DNA from: Mnemiopsis leidyi
Lineage: Eukaryota > Ctenophora > Tentaculata > Lobata > Bolinopsidae
Assembly: GCA_000226015.1 (NCBI GenBank)
Contig: JH152746.1
Coordinates: forward strand, 5,878-45,021
Length of the DNA: 39,144 bases
Direction of reading: 5' to 3'
Part shown: piece by piece, positions 8,668 to 19,071 of the stretch
How the letters are laid out: the number at the start of each line of letters is the position of its first letter
Numbering within the stretch: position 1 is the first letter of the stretch
Notes under the pieces: generated by a model
The model's database searches: none
What the model was told of the DNA's origin: nothing
Seen by the model: the letters and a program-made list of their open reading frames with translations, nothing else
Program-made: the position numbers and the translations under genes

Positions 8668-11600
8668 ATGGCACGGTTTCAGTTTCGTCCAATCCTTGTG
8701 TCAGACTCACGTGATCAAGAAGACTATGACAGTGAAAGTGTTTCTCTCAATGTTTATCGGTGTGTTTGCAACCAGGTAAAATTTTTTGAATTGACCTCAA
8801 CTTTATCCAATAATCTACTTCTCAACCTTTTATTCCCTCATATCCCCTCCTATGCATGCCCCTAATTGTTTATTGCTTGTAGTTTTCACCCTTCTTACCC
8901 CTTTGTTGGTTATATTCTAATTGCACTTGACTGCACTTTATCTTGACACATTTCTCTATACGTTTAGAATGAAAGTGTTTTTATCTTTTTATTTAATTGT
9001 CTTGGTTGAAGGGCCTTTGAGGAACAATCTATTCAGATTGGTGAATTATTAAACAGAACATTTTGATAGTTAACCATGCCACATTTTGCCATATTTCCAT
9101 GAAAATTTGATGCCTTGCAATTGTCTTACCAGTGGCGTCATGACTCTCTGAACAGTGCCCTCTTATTCGAGGGGTCTTTGAACTGCTATGCAACAAAGAC
9201 TGAGGTCACAAAGGTCTTTGTTGCTATGCAACTTATACTAAGGTCACCATGCAATGATTGGCAGACATTTGTCCGAACGGACATTTGTCCGAATGCCTGT
9301 TAACAAGCATATTCGGACAAATGTCCGTTCGGACAAATATCCGTTTCCCAGACATTTGTCCGAATCAGATCACATGCTACTAGCAAGTACATTAAAGCAG
9401 GAAATGGCTGGACAAGAAGAGGAACGAGACTACCTACGGAAGTGTGTGGACTTTTGCAAGGGTTGCAGAGCCCGGATTACTTCATTGGACGACCAGCTGA
9501 CTTCTCCTACCCCTGACCACTCCCACGACTCTCTCTTCCAGGCCAAGCAGTCTCTCAAGAGGAAGGCGGCACAGGCTTATCTACCCACCAAATTCCCCTG
9601 CTCTGAAGGTGTGTCTGGACTCGGCTTTGAAGCTCGGGCGAAGCTCGGCTGTACACTGACCCTCTTGGAAGGATGACTAGACGGAGCAAGCAACAAAGCA
9701 ACAGACACCTCTCCAACCCCCGGAACCTTGAAGACCTCAACATCCCTGCAGACTACATCCTAGCCCATTCCGGCGAAGACCTTATGCGGATGTTTATTTA
9801 TTATAAACAACTATGATGACTATACTCTGACCCTATGGATGTTTGTCTACAAACCGATTCGGACAAATGTCCGTTCGGACAAATGTCCATTAATCATCAG
9901 ATAAGCAGTTCGGACAAATGTCCATTCGGACAAACTTCCGTTCGGACAAATGTCCGGTCACCCCATGCAATTATCGTTATGCCACTATGCTTTTAAATGA
10001 CATTATCTACAAGATTTTGCTAATGTCCAGCTAATCTGGGTTTCACCTGCAGTTTCTAGCTAGAACTGCACAGATAGTATAAATACATTGATCAGTGATC
10101 AGGGACCCAAACTTGCCACATATGGAATATTGAGAGATGCTAATGCTTGCATTTCAGCAGATAACAAATTCCATATATGGGATGATTTAAGTTTATCAAG
10201 CAGTACAAGTAGTGCTTGAAATATGATCAGCAGGCAGCTACTTGGTTGAGTGGCATAACGTCTTGCGTCCCAATTCAGCGATTGCAGGCCTCACTTGTAA
10301 AATTGATAAATGTACCATGTTAACCTTGGGTTTCTTACTTTTCAGATTTCAATGCACTGGGAACATATTGAGGATGTATATTCAGGTATCTGAGCTGGGA
10401 ACGGCTTAATGTGTAGATTTTGCTAATGGAGATTTTTAACAGGTCGCTCTTATTGCAGATCTTGTCGTCAATCAGCTCCCTTTAAGAAAGTTGGATGGTG
10501 CCAGAGTTATTGATACTTCGAAAAAGACAGCCAAAGTGAGTCAAACATTGACATTGCCTCTTCTCATTGTTGTAACAAAGGCCTTTTTTAAAAATTCGGC
10601 ACAGATTAAAAAACAGGCAGCTGTATTAACTTGTCAATTGAGGGTAAATGGGCAAAGGGGGTGAAAAAGGGGGTTTGAATTGAATTATTGAATTAATAAA
10701 ATTTCGCAACACAATTATACATAGGAATATGAACATCATTTAATATATATAAGGAACTATAATGTGCTACAGGATACCACCTGTAAGAGTCCAGCTCTTT
10801 TGACAGTACACAACACTAGGCCTCTGCTCTGACTTGATCGATTTGATTTGAAACTTTTATAAAGAAAGACAAAATGGAACAACAATTCAATGGATACAAC
10901 ATATCATTGTGCTTGCAAAATACAAAAATGGGATTCAAATAAAATAAAATAGTAATTGGGATACCAGTAACATCCAATATGAGACAGCATCGTGTGCCTC
11001 CGAATCTTACTCTGTACTGACTATGTCACGCTTCACTAAGACTTAGAGCCTAATAAGAAACTGAGTTTAACGTGGTTTTAATACTTTCAGAACTACAATT
11101 ATACAAATAATTTGAGTGTTATGTCCTGATGATGGTGTTGTTACACAGAAATATATAGATGCATTGCCATTAAAATCCAATGGTGAAAATTTTCCCGGTA
11201 AGTCAGACAAGCAATGGATTGCAGGAAAACACTAGATCTCTTTGAGGTAAAACGTTTTCATAATCATCATCAGTACCTAAATATAGAGAACGAGTTAGTG
11301 CAAGTGATCTGAGAAAGATTAAAAACCCACAAACTTCCTAAATAAAAAAATGTAAAATATTGGAGCCCTAGGTCAAAAAGTAAGTAAAGGAAAGAGTACT
11401 ATAAGTCTAATAAAGGTATGCCAAAAGGATCCACTGAGTTAATGCCAAAGGGTTTTATGGTTTTTAGTTGTTGGATCCATCTGTGCTCATTAATATCTAA
11501 AGTCCTAGGGCTACTATTAGTCAAAATAATGATATTGTAGGAGTGGTTAAAGTCGTCACGGTGACTACAATTATGCTCATCTATTAAATGCTTGCCAAGA

Positions 11601-13175
11601 CAATAGCTGTCAGGATCCCCAGATAAGGAAAAGTCTATGTTAGGGTTGTTAAGAAATTAAAATCCTATGTCTATCATTCGAGTCAAAAAGAGAATTACAA
11701 AAACCACCTTAAACTAATGATATTTGTTGTATCAAAGCATAGCCTGCTGTATTACATATGATGGTAAGGACTTTCCCAACCTTATTGAATTGCAGTCCCT
11801 CTGTTCAATGCTCCACAGTTATTTTGTAAATGTTCATCTTCAAGTTAGCTTCAAATCTTTCATCTCTTAGTGTCAATCAATATACTCATTCTCTCATCTA
11901 ATCATTGTTTTTAAGATCACTAAATTAGCTAACTTGTAAGGTAAATTTGTTATTTTATGGGATTTTTAATCCCTGAATACAATGAAATATTGAACTTTGC
12001 TCATCACCCAAAAGGCCAGTAACCATTTATTTACAAAGTTCAAAACAGTAAATTAAAATTAAAAACTATAAAATTCCTTGAATGAAATCCAGGATTTAGT
12101 TGTAAAGCTGCTGCAGGCAGGCAATTTCAAAGGTGTACCTGGTTCAATAGGGCAGCTTTCGATACATAGACATGCACTTTTCCCCCAGATTTAATTAGTC
12201 CTACCTTCCTCAACTGGCGTAAGGTTGAGGAACTTGAAGTTGTATTATTTGATTATTTAACAATAGTTTGTGCAAGTCTCTTTTATGTTGACAAAATATT
12301 TTTTTCAGTTTCATACTGAAGAGGACAAAACTATATATATCAGGAGACCTGATGGGTACGAAATGCGAGTTTTGCAAAAATGCAAGCATTGCACTCTTCC
12401 CATATTTTATAGACCATCTCCTAATAGCCATCTTTATTTTTTGATAAAAGGTATGATTATTAAGACACTGCTATCATGAAAAATATTCTAAAAAAGGTGC
12501 ATAAAAGCTGTAAAGTTAAGATTTTTACATGCTATTTTGCATACTTTTAATCAGGGGAAAATTTTTCACCGGTGGAAATTGCTTTTCAGATAGCCTAGTG
12601 GTCGACTCTTCTATGTCAGTGGCAGGTAAAGAAAAGAAAAACGTAAAATTGACAAAGCTCACACGTGAAGCTGGAAAATTTGGTAGTGTCACTGTCTCTA
12701 CAATTGATGAAGAAGAAAATGAAATCGAGAAGGTTTGCAATTTTGTTTTATGTTATTGAGTTTAGGTGGAGCCAGGGATGCATCATAAAAACGCATATTG
12801 GGTCTAGATTCAAAACCTTTCATTGACTTTATTCATGTTTTTATGTCCATTATGTCCGGTTTTTGAGTGCCTAGTCCGAATGTGTCCCGATGATTATGAA
12901 AGTCCCGATAATTATGAAACCCCCTATTTAAGATAAGTTTTCATTTCAAAATATGTTGCTTCTAATTTTTCATGTTCCTACTAGTCATCCTACATGTGAC
13001 TACTATAATTACTCATCCTACATTTCTTCAGCACGAAGCAGAAGCATCATACACCATGAATGCCAAGATTATTGCTCAGCAGCTAGGAAAAGATACCAAA
13101 AAACATGCAGTCGAGGACCTTCAATCTGGGAAGACAAAAAGACACAAAGGAACATTGCTTGACAAGACTTTTTGA
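8668..13175 (+). CDS. STEEP1: STEEP1 (CXorf56 / UPF0428) orthologue
   Basis: Five exons: 8668-8775, 10443-10535, 12309-12450, 12590-12732 and 13032-13175. They total 630 nt (209 residues), close to the vertebrate length of about 222. The start MARFQFRPILVSDSRDQEDY and the following LNVYRCVC match the family N-terminus. Then come RVIDTSKK, the segment EEDKTIYIRRPDGYE with the Cys pair KCKHC, GKFGSVTVSTIDEEENEIE, and the C-terminus KGTLLDKTF. For exon 4 I chose the acceptor at 12588-12589, because the upstream AG at 12553-12554 gives a frame with a stop. STEEP1 is described in mammals as a STING ER-exit factor and is also found in spliceosomal preparations; which role applies here is inference. 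The start lies 7 nt after an acceptor-like cattcag. Introns 1 and 2 (1.7 kb each) hold transposon remains. Confidence 0.92.
9264..9955. mobile_element. About 690-bp non-autonomous element with palindromic ends
   Basis: Both ends consist of tandem and inverted copies of a 14-16 bp word, cggacaaatgtccg. The left cluster (9264-9370) forms a large hairpin with about 32-bp arms around ttaacaa. The right cluster (9846-9955) has five direct copies. The element is bounded by similar sequences, ggtcaccatgcaat at 9242-9255 and ggtcaccccatgcaatta at 9956-9973, which could be an imperfect target duplication of about 14-16 bp. The interior contains an open frame (about 9374-9676). The element lies in STEEP1 intron 1. 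The superfamily is unknown. Confidence 0.65.
9374..9676 (+). CDS. Unrecognised open frame inside the palindrome-ended element
   Basis: About 100 residues of good codon character (MLLASTLKQEMAG, then EEERDYLRKCVDF and CKGCRARITSL, then an AKQSLKRKAAQAYLP stretch) end at a TGA at 9674-9676. I do not recognise the family. A continuation in another frame (RRSKQQS, then NLEDLNIPADYILAH) up to about 9790 suggests a frameshifted or intron-containing remnant of a longer protein carried by the transposon. The open frame extends upstream into the palindromic end, so the start is uncertain. Confidence 0.3.
   Translation: MLLASTLKQEMAGQEEERDYLRKCVDFCKGCRARITSLDDQLTSPTPDHSHDSLFQAKQSLKRKAAQAYLPTKFPCSEGVSGLGFEARAKLGCTLTLLEG
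10536..12308. other. STEEP1 intron 2
   Basis: A 1.77-kb AT-rich intron. It holds a Penelope-like relic (11399-11658). A short sequence at 11660-11712 (tctatcattcgagtcaa then caaaaaccaccttaaac) matches 25326-25380 in the same orientation. The piece near 11052-11080 (aagaaactgagtttaacgtgg) is an inverted match to the same source. Nothing else is recognisable. Confidence 0.5.
11399..11658 (-). pseudogene. Penelope-like element, C-terminal GIY-YIG-region relic
   Basis: The minus strand gives about 85 open codons ending in a TAG at 11399-11401. Visible landmarks are GKHLIDEHNCSHRDDF, then an isoleucine-rich strand, and INEHRWIQQLKTIKPFGIN near the end. This order (E-H-x-C, then NEHRWI-x-x-LKT-x-x-PFGIN) is what I associate with the C-terminal endonuclease region of Penelope-like retroelements, which are common in invertebrates. 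The upstream reverse transcriptase is missing, so it is a 5'-truncated dead copy in STEEP1 intron 2. Confidence 0.6.
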
Positions 13176-13802
13176 CAGCCCAAACGATTTTTTACGTGTT
13201 TAAACATATTGGTTATCCATGCTATTTCGATATAAAAGCTGGAATCAGTTATAAGAGGGCTAATTTAAGATTTTCGAAAATTAAATTTTCGGTTTGTTAT
13301 CAAATATATGGCTAGAAATCGTATACAGCATAGCTGAAATCGTGACAAGATTTCAAATTGTGTTATTTTTTACTGCACGTCATCTATCCTTGACCCTATC
13401 TCAATCCAGAGCTACCTTATGCCTTGTTGATGTTTTTTATTTATTCAAAACTTACTATAGCCAGTTATCAGATTTTATTGCATTTTGTCTTGATTTTTAT
13501 TTTGCTGATATTTAAAAGTTATTTGATATTTCATACCTTTATATCAAAAAACTGCAATATTAGGCATTTCACTGTTCACGCAGTCAATGAATATATTGAA
13601 AAAAAGAAAAAAATGGATCTTGCTGCATTTATTTTCGCCTGCTATATGGATCGATTTCTTAATCTTTTCCAAATTCTGTAAAACTTACGTAGGATTTTGT
13701 GTCCTTGCAGTTTCCATTTTACATATTGACAGCAATCCATCTGCCTGCTATCTTACTGTTAATCATTGAAATAGGAAGATAGAGAACAATTAATATGTAG
13801 CC
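13176..13802. other. STEEP1-PWWP gene spacer
   Basis: 627 bp of T-rich sequence with no coding signal beyond chance open frames. It must hold the STEEP1 3' end and the 5' signals of the PWWP gene. A pyrimidine-rich tract ending ccttgcag (near 13703-13710) and a weak tatgtag just before the ATG are acceptor-like. Confidence 0.4.
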
Positions 13803-16412
13803 ATGGAATCTGATGAAGATGACATATTTGAAAGAAGTATATTCGATAACGATGCCATCTCCAAAGGAGATTTGGTCTGGGCACCCCTGAGGTTGGAAGG
13901 CAGAGAGGATGACGTTATGTGGCCTGCCAAGGTTACCTCAGTCAAAAGTAGTGACAAAGTAACTGTCAAGATGCTTGGCCGTCAGATGAAAGCCATCACT
14001 GTCGAGGGTTGTGTTCCTTACGTGGAGAATGACAAATATGAAGTTAGTTCCCCTACCCCCTCCCCCCATTAACTGTATTAAGTCAATTAGTTTCTAATTC
14101 ATGATCTAGATTTAGATTTTGTCGAAATATTAGTTTTGTCATTAGAGTAGAATTGTTTAGACTGTATATATGATATCCCTCAGACCAACGGGAAAGATTT
14201 ACCTTGCTGGAATGAAGCCGTGTCGTTAGCCAAGGAAATTTTAGACAATGAGACAAACGGGATTATTCAGACGAAGTTAATTTCGACTCCTGAACCTGCC
14301 ACTTCAAGTTTAACAGGTTTAATATTAAACTTTAATTTTTTTAGTACTGAGTACATCCAATGTTTATCTGTCGTTTTTTATGTATCATAGTTATAAGAAG
14401 ACCATTCCTAACATCTTAACGTCTTAGGTTAAAGCAAAACAATTTTTGTTGTTTTCCTCTTGTGGGTCGTTTTGGGACCAAGGCTTAAAAAATCTGAATT
14501 TTCAAATCATAGTTTCAACTTTTAATTGTTTTGTTTAGAAGGTTGATGATGCTCACGAAACAGTTTTACTAAACATATATGTTGCTGTATTAGCTATAGA
14601 AACAATACAAGCTGCTAATAAATGTTTCTGTCATTAGTTTCAGAAGGTCGAGGTTCGAGCAAGCGCAGGAAGGTGTGCTGTACCACAAACAGCACTGGGT
14701 TTGTTGCAGGTGACGTTGTCTGGGCTAAGTACAGAAACCATCCCATATGGCCTGCCAAGGTTAGTTGAAAATTACTTGCCAGTCTTTATTAGCAGACAAA
14801 TTTGTATTAGTATCTGGATTTGTTAAGGCTGTTCCAAGAGTTTTACAGTTATACTTAAGGGGCTCCTTGGAGATAGTAGATCTTTTAACATAGACTCTCC
14901 TCATTTAACCCTTTATCGCGGTTTCCGGTCATTCGGCTGAGTCGACCAAAGAAGTTTACACAGGCATAGCTCTTAAGGCAATACTTTAGGATTTGCTTGC
15001 TGAAATGTCAAACTGAATGCTGATGTGATCCATGCAAAGCGTGAATAATTGAAATGATTTACTATCGTCGTTTTTAATTGGTGTCTGTCAATCTAATAGA
15101 CTTCTCAGAATTTCAACTTCCAGGTGTCTGATATTTTAGAAGGTGGATTTCTGATGATTCAGTACCTGGAGTTTGGCGAAGTCTCCATCAGGACTTCTTC
15201 GAAGAAAGTGTCTCATTTTGATTGCCCTAGCTATGTCTCCAACGTTGAGGCAGGCATAAACTCATCTCTGTCAGCTGAGTTTAAAAAGGCCTATATGGTG
15301 GCTTATGAAGCATTTAAAGCACTCCACTGTGATGTTGAGCTTTCTATTACTCCCCTCCAACTCTTCTCTAATGGAAATCAGTAAGTTTTTTGAAAATCAC
15401 GATGGTATTTGATTGTTGGCCGTGCAGCTTGATCATAAAATAACGAGAAAGTAACACCTAAAAACACTATAAAATTACACCGCAGACGTACTGTAATAAA
15501 GATTTTGTTATATATTACCGGAATGTCATATTGAATTAATTTTCACTGTTCAGCTCTTCAAAAGAACCAGTGTCCCCTCATAAGGGGAAAAATCAGCTTG
15601 TGCACTTTATCAACAAGAGCGAGGACATGTTCCAGAAGATTCTTCAAGGGAAGCTCGTGTCCCATTTTGACAAGGAATTCAAGAAAAGTAAAGCGACGGT
15701 GAATAACGGTGCTCTGTTCGGTTCTTTTGCAAAGACAGAGCTTGAGGAAGAGAGGGTTGTTGAGGCTATCGGACAGATGCAAGCTAAATTCGCCAAGAGG
15801 TGGCAATTAGAATATGATATAAATGTAACACCATTACTAGGCTTTTGTAACTACAAGCATTTTTAGAAAGAGTTTTCACTTTATTCGATCCTTAATTTAA
15901 TTGCTACTGAATATATCTCCATTTGACTAGAGATAAATTTGACATAAATATGTGACCTGGATCAATCTACAGGTACAAGTTGTCCCAAGCATATGGTCTG
16001 AGTGTCATGCTTCCAGAGTCCATAATACGACTGATCATGTTTAAGCGACAGCTTCCTTACAACAAAGCCAAGCAAGTCTACGAGGCTGATGTTATGAAGG
16101 TAAATATTGCTGTAAATAAAAATATTATTCACAAGTTTCTGTTATTTTCGTTATCATTGTTTATTAATTCTGGTAAACAAAGAAAGGCAAAGAGCGCAGG
16201 CTCAACTTTTTGCTGGATTTTACTCAGACTTTCTTATATTTTACCAGGTTAAGAAGCGTGACAGAAAACTAGCACGGGAAGCTCTCCTAACCACAACAAT
16301 CTCACAAGAGACTAAAGAAGAATTTGAGGAGTTGTCGCGGCTCAAAATACAGAAAATTCTCCAGCCTCAGGTGCCAACTGGAAAGGGAAAGCGGAAAAAG
16401 AAAAAGTCGTGA
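13803..16412 (+). CDS. Two-PWWP-motif chromatin protein, MUM1/PWWP3-like
   Basis: Seven exons: 13803-14042, 14184-14316, 14638-14759, 15124-15380, 15554-15799, 15973-16099 and 16248-16412. They total 1290 nt (429 residues). An acidic start is followed by a PWWP-type opening, KGDLVWAPLRLEG-MWPAKV (about residues 20-45). After a basic RGSSKRRK stretch comes a second and better one, AGDVVWAKYRNHPIWPAKV, continuing into a beta-barrel-like QYLEFGEV. PWWP domains bind methylated histone H3 and DNA. The C-terminal part (YGLSVMLPESIIRLI, then KAKQVYEADVMK) resembles the C-terminal helical region of MUM1/PWWP3 proteins, and the tail KGKRKKKKS is a likely nuclear signal. The family assignment beyond PWWP is tentative. 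AATAAA at 17263-17268 may end its transcript. Confidence 0.75.
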
Positions 16413-17403
16413 TAATGAACGCTTGTTTTGTTCCTTCTTTTCTATTTTCATTGTTCATAGTAAGTAACCAGCCGGTTATATACTAAGAAATATGGTCCAA
16501 TACCAATTATTGAGAAGATAAATAGTTCTTTGCCGCATTTGAAATCCAGGTATGTATTTGTTTTTTTCAAATCCCCCATTTCATGCGCCACTCTGTTTCA
16601 GGCTGTACCATTTTTGTCATTCAAAAAACGAAATCGGAAAGCCATATTCGATATTGTGATGTATTTGTGATTGATACAGTAACTATTTTTTGTGTATTTT
16701 CAGAACATAAATTTTGTGTCCAAAGGCACTTAACTCGAGCTGCGTAAAGTTGTTGCATATTTATTTTGATGATATTTAGATTAAATGATCCTTCCTGAGA
16801 CACTATCTTAATGTATTTAAGTCTGCACATGTGTCTTAATTCAGTGTTAATGTTGGGTACCTCACACTCAAAGGGATAACATCAGGCTATGTTTTTGGTA
16901 CTTGATAACCATTTTAAACACCAAAGTGATCCCATATTATCTGTTAAAAAAGATATTATGGTGCCATTTGAAGGAGTCCAGATCTATACAATGTTTACGA
17001 TTAGTTGTACGTATTTTTCTTTTACATGATACATTTTTTGTCAAAAGCTACCAAAAATACTCTGTACGCTTTTAAGTTAATGTTGATTTTTGATCCTTGA
17101 TTAACAAAATTTTGGCGCGGTTGTTTCAGTTTTTAATACATCCATCGTTGTATGCTACATTTATAATCAACGGTTTTCATACAGACTTGCATCTTATGGA
17201 AGATCCTGAAAGTGCTACTATTTACTTAACCTTTTGGTGTTTAAGTTGGCTGTATTTGATTAAATAAACGCTTTACGTCAATTTTAAATTCGCCCTGTAC
17301 TATATAAACATTTTGAAGCAATATAGTATGTATAACTTTATAGTCACTATTACTACACTAACTACAAATTGTTTTAAATAATGGTACGATTTATTTCTAG
17401 GCC
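16413..17403. other. PWWP gene 3' flank
   Basis: 991 bp of AT-rich sequence without coding signal. A polyadenylation-type AATAAA lies at 17263-17268. The stretch ends in tttatttctag directly before the NDUFA13 start. Confidence 0.5.
17263..17268 (+). terminator. Candidate polyadenylation signal of the PWWP gene
   Basis: AATAAA about 850 nt after the stop codon, in a T-rich context, 135 nt before the next gene's start. Confidence 0.4.
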
Positions 17404-18439
17404 ATGTCGTCCTCAAAGCTCGCTATACGACAAGACATGCCCCCTAAAGGGGGCTACGCTCCAATCCATTGGAAACGATATGCCCCCAAGCGGACCATTC
17501 CTGGCTACTTTATATTCTCCGCATGGCTGGGCGGTTCCATGTACTGCTACTTCAAGATGGCTTTGATGCGTTTTGAACACAGGTTAGTAGAACTCTTCTG
17601 ACAGAGGTTAGCAGATTAAATTTAAAATATTTGGGAATTCCAATATTTCAGATATTCCTTAATTGAAATATTGAACTTCTGCTAATGTAGCTTAAAATTA
17701 GGTGTGAATAATGAATATTTCACCTATCTTTTCTCAGAGTGAACGATCATCACGAGTTCTTTATTAGAAAGAATCTTTACCCGTTCATCTGGGCTGAAGA
17801 AGATAGGAGGTAAGGAACGAAGGCTAACCAAGCGATTTTGCCGTTCGTATTGCTCGTCGTTATGTTTTGATAATCAGTAAATGCGGTAGTCAGTAGATAC
17901 TAGATGTGCAACCTGCACTATAAAATCAGATTTTACTTAAAGTACTTTTTCTTGTTTTTAAAAAATGAAATTTATTATTGCCACAAACAGACAACAACCT
18001 TCACCTAGGATGGTCCGTGCCCGGAAACAACACGAAGAGGACCTGGCCCTGATTGGAGCAGGCACCGACTGGGACCCGCACAGACGGACCTTCGCACAAG
18101 AAGACGTCTGGACAGGATGGAGCTCGCGTGAAATGAGGGTCTTACTAACTGACGAAGAACGGGTTGCTCTTGGAGGTAATATAAGATAAAGTTATAGACA
18201 TAACACGTGTAATCGAACATGTAGTATTTTTGTGACATAGTACCGCCCGTACACCCTCTCAACTTTTCCCCCATCCAGGATCCCCGTCTCGATACAGTGT
18301 TAACGACCTCTACCAAAACTACATGTGGCAGATTGACCAGCACGAGGACGAAGCTAAATCCTGGATGGACAAGCCGACCCGTCTAGCGATGCTCAACGAC
18401 CGCGAGTTAGGACCTGACGGTTCTGATTACCAGAAATAA
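17404..18439 (+). CDS. NDUFA13: NDUFA13 / GRIM-19, mitochondrial complex I accessory subunit
   Basis: Four exons: 17404-17582, 17738-17809, 18009-18175 and 18279-18439. They total 579 nt (192 residues). The N-terminus RQDMPPKGGYAPIHWKRYAP is the family signature. It is followed by a single membrane segment (GYFIFSAWLGGSMYCYF) and then a long charged helix region (EEDRRMVRARKQHEEDL). GRIM-19 is a subunit of the membrane arm of respiratory complex I in the inner mitochondrial membrane. The protein is about 45 residues longer than the vertebrate 144-residue form, mostly in a Trp- and Asp-rich C-terminal tail. The ATG comes 3 nt after a tttctag acceptor-like site. An alternative ATG at 17381 in another frame is rejected because only this frame has the family motif. 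Confidence 0.92.
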
Positions 18440-19071
18440 AACTGTTAATTCTAGGGATAAACTTTGTACACTAAAGTGCTGGCCCGGCACAGATGCAACT
18501 GTAAGTAAACATACAGGTGAAGATATACGCGGTATGGCAGTGTAGATTTAGAATAAACCTGCTGTTTACACATGCTCCATAGTAGTTCCTTTCATTTAAT
18601 GTGGTTAAGGTTGAGTAATCAAGAACGGTATTTTTGGGGAAAGATCACAATTAACCACTTCCATTCCACTAACATTCTGGTATGGCATATTCTTGTTGTA
18701 GAAAGACGTCTGAATAAAGGGCTTTAAGGTAAAGCGTTTGTCTCCCACATCTGGATACTGAGAATCTTAGATTAAACACTTTCGTTTTTGTACTCATTAA
18801 TGATGATTGTATCTTATGTGGCTGATCATAATGATGTTCATTAATTGTTTAATTTATTCCACAGCATGTCTTTGTGTCGTTGCTTTCAGTTTCTGTTGAA
18901 AATTCTCAAATTGTTAGGTTTGCTTTTTCAAAGTGCTTGGCGGATTCCGCCCAATCCAAATTTGTTAAAAGTTCTGAAAGTATTTCAATTAAAATTACAT
19001 CGCACAACCCATTCTAATTCAGCCAAGGAATGTGAATGAATTGAAAAGAATGTAAGGCATGTGGATGGAGA
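18440..19071. other. NDUFA13-RGP1 spacer
   Basis: 632 bp with no coding signal. AATAAA occurs at 18552-18557 and again near 18714. A GC-rich hairpin (ggcggattccgcc) lies near 18940. An acceptor-like ttattccacag is at about 18855-18865. Confidence 0.45.
18552..18557 (+). terminator. Candidate polyadenylation signal of NDUFA13
   Basis: AATAAA 113 nt downstream of the NDUFA13 stop codon. Confidence 0.5.

Noticed and set aside
9264..9955. CRISPR-like array from the repeated cggacaaatgtccg words
   Set aside because: Spacing is irregular, the repeats are 14-16 bp and inverted as well as direct, and the context is an animal intron.
12555..12589. Acceptor at 12553-12554 for STEEP1 exon 4
   Set aside because: In the required phase it runs into a stop. 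The acceptor at 12588-12589 keeps the frame and the family alignment.
17381..17566. 61-codon frame beginning 23 nt before the NDUFA13 start
   Set aside because: It is in the wrong frame relative to the GRIM-19 signature and has no continuation.
18005..18343. 112-residue minus-strand frame
   Set aside because: It is the antisense shadow of NDUFA13 exons 3 and 4.
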